From assembly GCA_031267635.1 (NCBI GenBank), contig JAIRYX010000252.1:1-14825 (forward strand): DNA of 14,825 nt, given 5' to 3'. Source of the stretch: Planctomycetaceae bacterium (GTDB taxonomy: Bacteria; Planctomycetota; Planctomycetia; Pirellulales; Thermoguttaceae). The position numbers and the translations under genes are program-made. Below the pieces are notes generated by a model that saw nothing but the letters and a program-made list of their open reading frames with translations, made no database searches and was not told the DNA's origin. This document shows positions 1 to 8,500 of the stretch, in pieces (position 1 is the first letter of the stretch; every line of letters begins with the position of its first letter).

Positions 1-231
1 ACATGTTTAGACGCCGCGCATTTGGGAACGCTCTTTTTGTTTCTCAGTTTTGCGGCGGTACAAAGCGCCGCGTGGCTTCGCGGATTGGACATTTCCTGCG
101 GCTGTTTCGGTCCCGGACATGATACAACCATCGGCTGGCAAACACTGTTTCTCATTTACTCGCTGCTTGCTCTTTCTCTCGCAAGAAATCTCTTGGTTTT
201 CATTGGCTATAGATTGGCAGCGAAAAAATAG
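1..231 (+). CDS. MauE/DoxX-type redox-associated membrane protein, C-terminal fragment
   Basis: This reading frame is open at the left edge of the window and ends in TAG at 229-231. Only the last 76 residues are visible. They contain two strongly hydrophobic segments, about residues 8-20 and 44-64 of the fragment, separated by a loop carrying LDISCGCFGPG. The SCGCFG loop between membrane helices is typical of the MauE/DoxX family of four-helix membrane proteins, which are linked to disulfide or electron-carrier maturation in the cytoplasmic membrane. The fragment starts inside a helix, so the first half of the protein lies outside the window. The TTG at 22 is in frame but internal and is not a start. 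The family call rests on the cysteine loop and the membrane pattern; the specific substrate cannot be told. No terminator hairpin is evident after the stop, and a repeat begins 20 bp downstream. Confidence 0.7.
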   Translation, partial: TCLDAAHLGTLFLFLSFAAVQSAAWLRGLDISCGCFGPGHDTTIGWQTLFLIYSLLALSLARNLLVFIGYRLAAKK

Positions 232-250
232 TTTGCATAAAAAAAGAGAC

Positions 251-302
251 GTAACTATTCAGTCGCTCCAACCAAATCAATCCGCACGGCAACTGAGTAA
301 CT
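251..302 (+). repeat. Hairpin repeat unit, copy 1
   Basis: The unit starts GTAACTATTCAGTCGC, has the core ACCAAATCAATCCGCAC and ends GGCAACTGAGTAACT. It is followed by ACAGTCGAGTTTACTGGA, which matches, inverted, the flank of the copy at 11950-11999; I call this subtype a. The GTAACT start and AGTAAC/AGTTAC end give the unit its partial self-complementarity. Confidence 0.75.
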
Positions 303-419
303 ACAGTCGAGTTTACTGGAAAATATCATCTATTTCAGCCCTTGTTTATAAATTTCTATTAGTAACTCATGTTACGCACTCCAAGCAAAAAAGCCGACAA
401 AATATTCACTGTTTTTTAA

Positions 420-612
420 CCCCGCAGGGGTGTGATGTGCATAACCGGCGGTGGAGCGAAGCGCAACCGCCGGATCGCAACTTCCCCAAACCAAAGCCCT
501 GCAAGGGCGAGATGATTTGAAGCGAATACGAGTTTGATAATCTCGTCCCTGCGGGACTTTGTGTTTTTGGCGTGCTGGTCCGCCGGTTATGCACATCACG
601 CCCCATGCGGGG
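420..612. repeat. GC-rich stacked-hairpin core of island 1
   Basis: The arms at 420-452 and 580-612 are near-perfect inverted repeats sharing CCGCCGGTTATGCACATCAC and ending in CCCCGCAGGGG or CCCCATGCGGGG. Within the left part, CCGGCGGT and AACCGCCGG (about 445-473) form a further hairpin. Within the right part, GCCCTGCAAGGGCGAGAT (about 498-515) faces ATCTCGTCCCTGCGGGAC (about 540-557). The block is visibly richer in GC than the AT-rich flanks. From memory, similar sequence occurs as an intergenic repeat in several bacterial phyla and gives rise to spurious protein predictions; I cannot confirm that here. Confidence 0.75.
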
Positions 613-709
613 CTACGGAAAATGTTCTTTGACAAATTCATAAATGTACTTTCTACAGAGAGTGCGTAACATGAGTTGATAAATACGGGCGGCAATGGTA
701 AAGTTTTTT

Positions 710-768
710 GGATAACTCTACAGACGCCAAGTGCGGATTTATTTGGCTTGAGCAACTGAATAGTTACC
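710..768 (-). repeat. Hairpin repeat unit, copy 2
   Basis: Read on the minus strand, the unit starts GGTAACTATTCAGTTGCTC, has the core AGCCAAATAAATCCGCAC and ends AGAGTTATCC. It is followed by AAAAAACTTTACCATTGCCG, so it belongs to the subtype with the CTTTACCATTGC tail (subtype b). It faces copy 1 across the island. Confidence 0.75.
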
Positions 769-890
769 AATCTTCTAAATACCGTCGGTGACTGAAGCGG
801 GCAAACGGCAGAGGAAATTTTCAATTGTTGAGTTTCAATGATTCCGCTTATTGGTATTTTTTACGACTCGTTGGCTTCTTTTATCATATA

Positions 891-3800
891 TCATTTTTCG
901 GGGCTGTTCATTTTCTTATCCGAAATATTCGTTGTCATTTCTTTGGCACTCTGATTGTCATCGGAGAAATCAATTTCCGTACTTTCCGGTTCACGAACCA
1001 TTTCGTGCTGCGATTCTTGGGAAACAAGGTTTCGCACTTCGCCAACTTCCGAATCTTCCGCAAATAATTTTGTTGAAAGAACGGTTGTATTATCATAAAT
1101 GACCGGTTCAGGCGAAACAACAAACAATTTGCGGTTTTGTAATAAAAGAAAAGCGACGACACATAAATCGCCCCAAAAAACGCCGTGCGCAATTCCGATG
1201 TAAGGAAGCGGAAAAAACATAATTGCCGTAACGGACAGAAGCAGCACGACGATCAGCCACGCAATTTGTTTGAGCGGAATTTTCCACGCAGTTAAAACCA
1301 CAATAAAAAACGCAAGCAACTGATACGCGACAAGCGTACTTTTCCGAATTAATAAAATCGTAGGACACGAATCCGTATTATTATTAAATTCCCGCACCGC
1401 CCAGCCGGGGTGATAAACATTCGGCGGCGTTAATGAATGAAGAAACGGCGTTTTGAGATGGGAATCATCGACGGCGATTTTCCATGCGTTTGCGGAAACG
1501 AAAAAGAAATTGTTCGTTTCTTTTTGTTTTTGCAAAAATGTTATAATATTGCCGTGCGGAAAATGCCAAAAACAATTCGGACGAATCGACACGAGACAAT
1601 GACGGAGTTTCGCCGATAGCAATGTTGTTGTAACAAGCAGATTATCATTTGCGTCAAAAATTACGGCAAGATGATTTTTTTCCAAGAAATCACGATCCGG
1701 TAATTTGTTTCTATTTTCATGGCAAATTGTCTCGTCGGCATAAATGTGGAAATACGCCAGAGAATTTTTATCCACAAAAATATTCATCGGATGAATCGAA
1801 TGATTCAAAGAATTGTCTATTCCATTGCCGGAAACGTGATTTTCAAACGCCGCTGAAGTCAGCAGTTCACCCCATGTCGGGAAATCTGCGGAAAGTGAAA
1901 GCGTTTGCGTTGCGGAATTTTTCGACGCGATATTTGCCGCGGATGATTTTATATTGACGTTTGAACGAGTAGGATCGGCTGTAAGTTCCGCGTGAATTTG
2001 CCGCAACTGCCCTGAATCATTAAGCAAATGAATCAATCTGTCGGCACATTCGGCGAGCCGTTTTTGCGTGCTGCCGGAAAAATAGGAACGGACAATTTGT
2101 TTCGACATAAACAGGTTAAACTTTTGCGGCGGATCGGAAATGATAGGAACATCGTTGCGAGCAAACCCGCGTGATTGCTGCGACGAGTTATTGTTGAAAA
2201 TGTTGAAAAAATTTCCAATCGTCCACTTCCGTGAATCAGTCGATTGCAAATAACCGTAATATTGCGGCGGATACCATGCAAACCATTTTTGCGCAACCAC
2301 TGGAATTTCCAGCGTCAATTTATCGGGAGAAAGAGTTTTATAATCTGTCGGATTTTCTTTCTGACGCAAATAGTCCATGACGATTATTGTATAACGCTGT
2401 TGCGGAAAAACATCGACAAGAATATCCGTTTCGCCGGATTGTTTGACAACGCTTTGCCATGTTCCTTTTTCATGATCGACCCAAATATTGCGGATGTTTT
2501 CGTGCGTCATTCCGCGCGGCAACATAATTTTCAATTGCCGCAACAAACGATTTTCGAGTTCAATCACAGCATACGAAACAATTTCACCGTCTTCGTTGTA
2601 ATGCGTATGAAGCGTCATATTCCACACGATTCCTTTCAGTAAAACGCTTTCGGCGTCGCGTTTTTCTGACATGTGTGCCGTATTTTGCGAAATCAAAACA
2701 GACTCTTTTTGCGGTTCAAGAATGAGCAATCCGTCCTGACCGGAATCGGCGACGGCGGCGGAATAGCGATAAGTTCCCCGCAAAAAACAATCGTCTTCCG
2801 ATGATGCAATGAGAAAACGCTCGAAAAAATCATCCGCAAAAAACATATCCGATGTTTCGTTGTTCGGAACAATCGGCAATCCAGAAATGTTTTTCGCGTG
2901 GTTTTTCAGAATACGGTAAAGGATTGCGTCTTTCGTTTCAATATGAAATAACGCTTCGCTGGTTGTGATTTCCGGGAAAAACGGCAATGGAATTTTTGTT
3001 GAATCTTCAAATGGAAGAATCCGCGTTGCAGTCATTTCAAACGGCAAGCTGCGCGACGGCGTTAATGTGATCTCCCAACATTCTCCGCCGGAAATCAACG
3101 AAGAAAACGGCGGATTGTCCGTTAATACCGCTTTGATTTGCGGCGTTTCTGTCGATTGTTCTAATTTCCAGTTCCAAGAAGATGTTGACGTTGATAATAA
3201 ACCGTTATCCGCCGCAAAAAAATTTGTTTTCGTTTTTGTCTTGTCTTCTGGAGAAAAATTTACATATAACCGTTCAATACGCGAATTATCTGTTGGAACA
3301 CAATAAAAACGGCACGTTTCCACGAGATAACCGTTTCGCAATGATAAATTTGTAATCGCCGACATTTCATAAGCCGGTTGAAGCGGCTCCGTTTCCAGAA
3401 AAATATTTGCAGCGGATTCATCAATGACGAAAACCGTTCCGAAAGGCAATTCGTCAAATCGCTCATTTACGCGGTCGCGCGAAACTGTCGGTGATTGAAA
3501 CGTGTTACTGTCCGGCGTGATCCATCGATATTTCCGTAACGTATCAAACGCAACAAGCCGCGTTCCTTCACGCGCGTCAACAACATGAAACGGAATAAAA
3601 TCTTTTTGAATATGATAACTTTTCTGACGCGGATCAATGCGCGCCGTAAATTCCTCATGATTTTTAAATAATTTTTCGATGACCGGAACAGCATTTTGTA
3701 GTGTTGTTACCGGTCGCCGCAATTGTACAATCAAACGAATTGTTTGCGACGATTCAAGCGTTTTGCGGAATTGAATTGCCCAACGTGCGTCTTGTGACGA

Positions 3801-5510
3801 CGTTTCTTTTTTCTGATCGTCAGCGACGTCTTCCAGGTCGTAATTCATAATTTGTGCCGCATTGGACGATTTGGCAAGAGTTATCATATCGACCGTCCAA
3901 TTTGCGGCAACATCCAATTCTAATTGCTGCAAGCGTCCTGTTTCAACAGTTACGTCAACAACGGAACGAGCCAGAATTTCACGCTCTCCCCAACTAAAAC
4001 TTGTGCCGCTTTGCGAGGAAATCGACGAAGAATGTAAACCGAGTTCGATGCTTGTTTTCGCATTTTCCGAGAATGCTTGAAACACAAACAAATCGCTTTC
4101 GGGAATATCCGTCGCATTGGACGACGGCATGTCCTGACGTTGTTCCGGCACGTCAATTCGGCGAGTTAATAACGGATGATTGACGCGCACAATGTTTCGC
4201 GTTTCACTCCAGAAAAATAACGGGGACACGAGACGTACTTTCGGCAATTCCCATAATTGACCGGTGTGGATGGGACAAAACGATTGGATTTGTAATTCGC
4301 GGATGTTTGTTTCGGTTTGCGGAATAGAAACCAGCAGTTGCGTTATTGTGTCGTTGTCGGATTGTATTTCCGACCAAGACAAAACCCGGTCGCCCAATTT
4401 CACTGAAAGCGGATAGAGCGGCTTATCAATTTCAAGCGTTACATACTCCAAACGGTAAAACGACCGTTCAAGAAAAAACAACGTGTTCAACTGCATTCCG
4501 TAAATCGAAAGATCATATGATTGCCGCGAAGAAATTCCTACCTGATGATGATATTTCACGTTGTTTTCATCGGCTGTAATCATGACTTGAAACGGTTTAT
4601 TGATATTGAAGAAGATTAACCATCGCCGATAATTTTGCGGTAAATTTTGCCCTTCACCATTGGCGGCTTTTGAGTTTTCATCTTGATCAAGTTGAACAAT
4701 TCCCGACGGCACAACGGGTTTCTTATCGGCGGGTAAATCCAACGTCAATCTCATATCGGGAAATCGCGGAAGCGTAAGAAGAAACAACATATCGTTTTGC
4801 AATCCGCTTTGTTCCTGCAAAGTCCAATCAAAATGCAGCGTTTTTGCGTTGACCGGAACATTCAACACAATTTCGCCGTTTGAATCCAGTCCCAATTGCG
4901 CGGCGTTTATTTGTTCGGTATGCTCCGGCATAGTATCGTTTTGTGCGTCATCTTTTTCCCAAACAGAATTTGTTACCGCCAGTTGAAACGGCGACAGATT
5001 GATTTGGTACGGAATCGCATTAACAGTTCCGGTTGAATTTTTCGCGTTAATTTGCAACATCCCTTGACCGGAAAGAATACGATTTTCTTCCAGCCGCGCA
5101 TACAAACGCAAAGATTTCAACACGCTTTGGTTTTTAATATCGCGGTTATCGGAATGGAATTGTCGGAGAGCGTTCATTTCCTGCCAAAATAATTCCGCAT
5201 TGATATTGATGTAAAGCGAGCGTCCGTCGCGCGGAATCACGGTAACGTCGTCTTCGGGAAAAAAGAAGCGGCGGATTTCCGGCAAGAACGTATTGTCTGA
5301 TTTGTTCAGCGTTGGAGTTTCCGCAATACGGCTTTTTGATCCGGACGCGGAATCATTGATTTGTGACACCGCCGACGCGAAGGGACGGAAAAAAAAGCAA
5401 CAAACGAACAACATCAATATCATTGTTTTCGCAAGAAAACGGAATAAATTCGCCGATGAAAATCGGACGTTACGAAAACAAACAGATTGAAACAATAGGA
5501 TTTTTCGCAT
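891..5510 (-). CDS. Giant exported membrane-anchored protein of unknown function (1539 aa)
   Basis: I do not recognise a characterised family. The protein has a basic, long n-region (about residues 1-29), a hydrophobic stretch at 30-41 and an ASA|V signal-peptidase-like site near 47/48. About 1340 residues follow with alternating short hydrophobic strands and many Thr, Asn and Gln, suggesting stacked beta-rich domains outside the cytoplasm. Three membrane segments lie within about residues 1391-1465. A 74-residue tail rich in Glu, Asp and Ser ends in SPEK. No Walker, kinase, protease or glycosidase motif is evident. The start ATG at 5508-5510 lies 3 bp after the stop of the upstream 1448-aa gene, with only a weak GGGAAA ribosome site inside that gene's end, so the two are probably translationally coupled. 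An envelope structural or sensory role, with the membrane segments as anchor, is inference. Confidence 0.85.
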   Translation of the reverse strand: MRKILLFQSVCFRNVRFSSANLFRFLAKTMILMLFVCCFFFRPFASAVSQINDSASGSKSRIAETPTLNKSDNTFLPEIRRFFFPEDDVTVIPRDGRSLYININAELFWQEMNALRQFHSDNRDIKNQSVLKSLRLYARLEENRILSGQGMLQINAKNSTGTVNAIPYQINLSPFQLAVTNSVWEKDDAQNDTMPEHTEQINAAQLGLDSNGEIVLNVPVNAKTLHFDWTLQEQSGLQNDMLFLLTLPRFPDMRLTLDLPADKKPVVPSGIVQLDQDENSKAANGEGQNLPQNYRRWLIFFNINKPFQVMITADENNVKYHHQVGISSRQSYDLSIYGMQLNTLFFLERSFYRLEYVTLEIDKPLYPLSVKLGDRVLSWSEIQSDNDTITQLLVSIPQTETNIRELQIQSFCPIHTGQLWELPKVRLVSPLFFWSETRNIVRVNHPLLTRRIDVPEQRQDMPSSNATDIPESDLFVFQAFSENAKTSIELGLHSSSISSQSGTSFSWGEREILARSVVDVTVETGRLQQLELDVAANWTVDMITLAKSSNAAQIMNYDLEDVADDQKKETSSQDARWAIQFRKTLESSQTIRLIVQLRRPVTTLQNAVPVIEKLFKNHEEFTARIDPRQKSYHIQKDFIPFHVVDAREGTRLVAFDTLRKYRWITPDSNTFQSPTVSRDRVNERFDELPFGTVFVIDESAANIFLETEPLQPAYEMSAITNLSLRNGYLVETCRFYCVPTDNSRIERLYVNFSPEDKTKTKTNFFAADNGLLSTSTSSWNWKLEQSTETPQIKAVLTDNPPFSSLISGGECWEITLTPSRSLPFEMTATRILPFEDSTKIPLPFFPEITTSEALFHIETKDAILYRILKNHAKNISGLPIVPNNETSDMFFADDFFERFLIASSEDDCFLRGTYRYSAAVADSGQDGLLILEPQKESVLISQNTAHMSEKRDAESVLLKGIVWNMTLHTHYNEDGEIVSYAVIELENRLLRQLKIMLPRGMTHENIRNIWVDHEKGTWQSVVKQSGETDILVDVFPQQRYTIIVMDYLRQKENPTDYKTLSPDKLTLEIPVVAQKWFAWYPPQYYGYLQSTDSRKWTIGNFFNIFNNNSSQQSRGFARNDVPIISDPPQKFNLFMSKQIVRSYFSGSTQKRLAECADRLIHLLNDSGQLRQIHAELTADPTRSNVNIKSSAANIASKNSATQTLSLSADFPTWGELLTSAAFENHVSGNGIDNSLNHSIHPMNIFVDKNSLAYFHIYADETICHENRNKLPDRDFLEKNHLAVIFDANDNLLVTTTLLSAKLRHCLVSIRPNCFWHFPHGNIITFLQKQKETNNFFFVSANAWKIAVDDSHLKTPFLHSLTPPNVYHPGWAVREFNNNTDSCPTILLIRKSTLVAYQLLAFFIVVLTAWKIPLKQIAWLIVVLLLSVTAIMFFPLPYIGIAHGVFWGDLCVVAFLLLQNRKLFVVSPEPVIYDNTTVLSTKLFAEDSEVGEVRNLVSQESQHEMVREPESTEIDFSDDNQSAKEMTTNISDKKMNSPEK

Positions 5511-5513
5511 CGA

Positions 5514-8500
5514 CTATTTCCCGTTTTCCTTCTCTTGCTCATTTTCTGAAACATTTTCCAAAATCATTTCCGGCTCTTCATGCGGCGGTTGATACGCTTG
5601 CGTCCTATCGTTGCCCAAATCGGAATTTTGCATATCCGGCATAATCATATTATTGATCGATTCGGGCGGGATCATTTCTTTGGTTGTAACCACAACGCGA
5701 GCACGTTCCTGATCGGAGGAATCGCTATCCGTATTACTAACAAGAGGATTTACGGCGGCAATCGGCACGGCTTTTTGCGGCGGATGGGTGTATCCAGATA
5801 ACGCGGCTGTTCCCGGTTCAACCATCGAATATTCCCAACTCGCGCCAACCGCAAACATCCGATAAAGGAACATCGCCAGCAAGACCAAAATCAATCCCAA
5901 CGCCCCGGTTTGCAAAAACAAAATGGTCATTGTTACGCGATACGCAAAAAAGGAAGCGAATAACACAACCGTCGTAAAAACGATACCGGGATAACGCATT
6001 TTCGAGAAATAAATAAAAATCAAACCAATCAACAAAATAACGCCGCTGGAAATAAGCGCTAATGTTGAACGGTCGGCAACGTTGATTTCGCATGAAGTTT
6101 GCGGATTCAGCGAACGGAAAAGATAACTATTCAATTCACCTGTGACCGGTTCGGAATGTTCAACGCCGATCCAGTCTTCCAGTTGCGATTGACTCAATTC
6201 GGAAGTCCGTGAAAAATAACCGTTTTGAAACGTCCATTGATATTGCGGTATCCAGTTGGAATGACACGATAACAAATGCCGCGACGAGGAAAGAATCACC
6301 TGACAATACATCGGAAGAAGCGTTGTTATTTCGTCGGGAAATTTCGGCAACTCCATCATAAGCCGATTCGTGCCTGTTACGGCGGAAACTTCATACCATA
6401 ACTCCAACGTATGTGGACACTCCGTTTCAAATACGCCGAAAATCGTTTTACGCGGCTGCGTCGAATCAATATTGAAGGCATCTATTGTTCTGCTTTCTTT
6501 GGAAATCGCGTTAGCAGTAAAGACAGCATTTTCAATCGTTTGCGGTATCGTTTCCGAAAAAAGCGGAATTTTTAGCGAATGATCGTTTTCCAACGGAACA
6601 TCAATTTTTCGTCCGTCAATTTTTACCGGTAACGTTTTGACATTGCGAACGGATTCCGGCAAAATGATTGTGAGCTGATCGTGACGGCTTGTTAATCGGT
6701 AAACCGCATGATCAACGCGTCCCGACGGCAACAACCATACTTGCACCCAACTTTTTTCAATGGTCGTTCCGCCTAGGAGATTCGCATTATCTTGAGCGAT
6801 GCCTAACGCTAAAGTTGAAATCGGCTGACGCGCATGATACAAAATTTCCGGTTGTCGGTGCGAAAGAATTTTTTCCGTCATTGATGGGACGTCCGCAAGA
6901 AATGGCGATTCGCTTTCCCATTCGTTTTCGTCCGGTCGAGCCAAAATCTCTTGAATTTCGCGCGGAAGACGCACACGCACCGATTCCTGAAGAAGTTTTC
7001 CATCCATCGGCAAAATCACGGGAATATCTGCCTGAATTGTTTTATCTTTAGGAATGTTCGGCTTTTCCTGCTGCGGAAGTGAAAAGCTTAACGTCAACTG
7101 AAACGAACCGATTTTTGCATCCGGCAGCGTCGCCTGTTTCAGCACAACACTGGATGTCCGCTTCGTACCGGGATTGAATAGATTGGAATCAACGACCGTG
7201 ATTTTTTCGTCTTCATTTTTTTCAGAAGATTCCGCCGTGTTGGCTGATTTATGATTTGTCAACAAATGATTTTCTTGCAAAAAATCTTCCGACATTCCGC
7301 CGCCGACCGTTTCCGACACAAGCGGACGAGAATCCAACATAATTCGTAAATTGCCTTGTACATTATCTATTTCTTGCGGAACAATAAACGTCAAACGCGA
7401 AACCGGCTCATGTTCGACCATATAATTCAATGTTTGTACAACCGGTTCATTTGCGTAAAGAGTCGCTTCGCTTTGAGAACGAACGGAAATTTTTTGTTTT
7501 TGTGAAAGCAACTTACCGCAAAACAAAGTATCTTCTGGATGATCAATGAGATAAATCAACGGTTCTTGTAATCGTTGAGGAGTTTCCATTTGCAACGGCG
7601 TTCCGCGACGCGGTCTCTGACTCATTCCTTTGATTTTATTATTACCGGAATCGGAAAACGGAGTTAATTTGACATTATCCGCCGGAAAAATCGCCGCGAT
7701 TCCCGGTTCGACAAAATCCGCTTCGGGAATCGGAAAAGCAAACGCGATTTCGTTATTTGTTGTTTCGGGAGCGATTGTTTTGACCGCGCGAAATTCTATA
7801 TCTACCGTTTTGCCTACAAGTTCTGGAAGTGAAAACGTGACTTTGCTGTCTTCCGCAACAGAAATGTTATTGTTATTGACATAATTTTCCGGTCCAATAT
7901 CCATCAGTTCCCAACCGTTCATATCAATCTCGACGTCGCGTTTTCCGCCGCGAATACCATAAGTGTATTTTGCCCGCAAAATTGCTTGATTGCGGTCAAT
8001 TTGTACCTGATATTCGGGACGAAGAAGATAAATCCGCGCTGCCTGACGAACCGCCTGGACTTTGAGCAAATACGGCTGTTCATAATATCCAAAACTGGAA
8101 ACAATATTTTCCGTTTCGTTAGGTGAAAAGACATAGGCCGGACTAATCCCTTGGGATTCTTTATGCTGTCGCAAACGAGTTTCAGGCGGAACGGAAACTG
8201 CTAACGTTCCGAATTGCTTTTTCGCGCCGACCACATCAAAGCCGCCCAACTCAAGCCAACCATCTTGCATGGAAGCGTTCGGCGTTTCCGCAAGGAAATG
8301 AACAGGTACTGGTCCTTCTGTCGGTTGGGCGAGCCGTACTTCAATCGTTTGCGACAGAAGAGCGTTTTCATTTTCGGAATTGATTTCCGGTTTAATTTCG
8401 CGGATTTGATATTCGGTCAATGTCTGTGTGGAAGCCGGTTGATAAACCGCTCCAGGCGGCAGATGAACTCGAAACGAATCAAACGTTCTGCCGATACTTC

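Larger units (their letters stand above)
251..768. repeat. Composite nested inverted-repeat island 1
   Basis: This island fills most of the 659-bp gap between the 3' ends of the MauE/DoxX fragment and the 1539-aa gene. Its outer ends are two facing copies of the hairpin unit (251-302 and 710-768). Inside them come facing tail sequences, GCCCTTGTTTATAAA at 338-352 and GTTGATAAATACGGGCGG at 676-693. Next are facing GTAACTCATGTTACGC (362-377) and GCGTAACATGAGTT (664-677). The centre is a GC-rich inverted repeat at 420-612. The whole block is therefore roughly palindromic at several levels. Reading frames across it are short, overlap on both strands and follow the repeat symmetry, so I treat the block as non-coding. 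It could be a MITE-like element or nested insertions of small palindromic repeats. Confidence 0.8.

Noticed and set aside
50..520. Plus-strand 156-codon frame overlapping the end of the MauE/DoxX gene
   Set aside because: It is out of frame with the membrane protein fragment and continues into the repeat island; it has no ribosome site and a shuffled composition.
420..612. CRISPR array or structured RNA gene
   Set aside because: The repeats are nested and inverted, not evenly spaced direct repeats with unique spacers, and there is no cas gene. No tRNA or rRNA signature was seen.
372..824. Minus-strand reading frames of 150 and 66 codons (372-824 and 406-606)
   Set aside because: They lie almost wholly inside the nested inverted repeat of island 1, overlap each other and mirror the palindromes. 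The peptides (GYAHHTPAG, CITGGPA) look like translated repeat, not protein.
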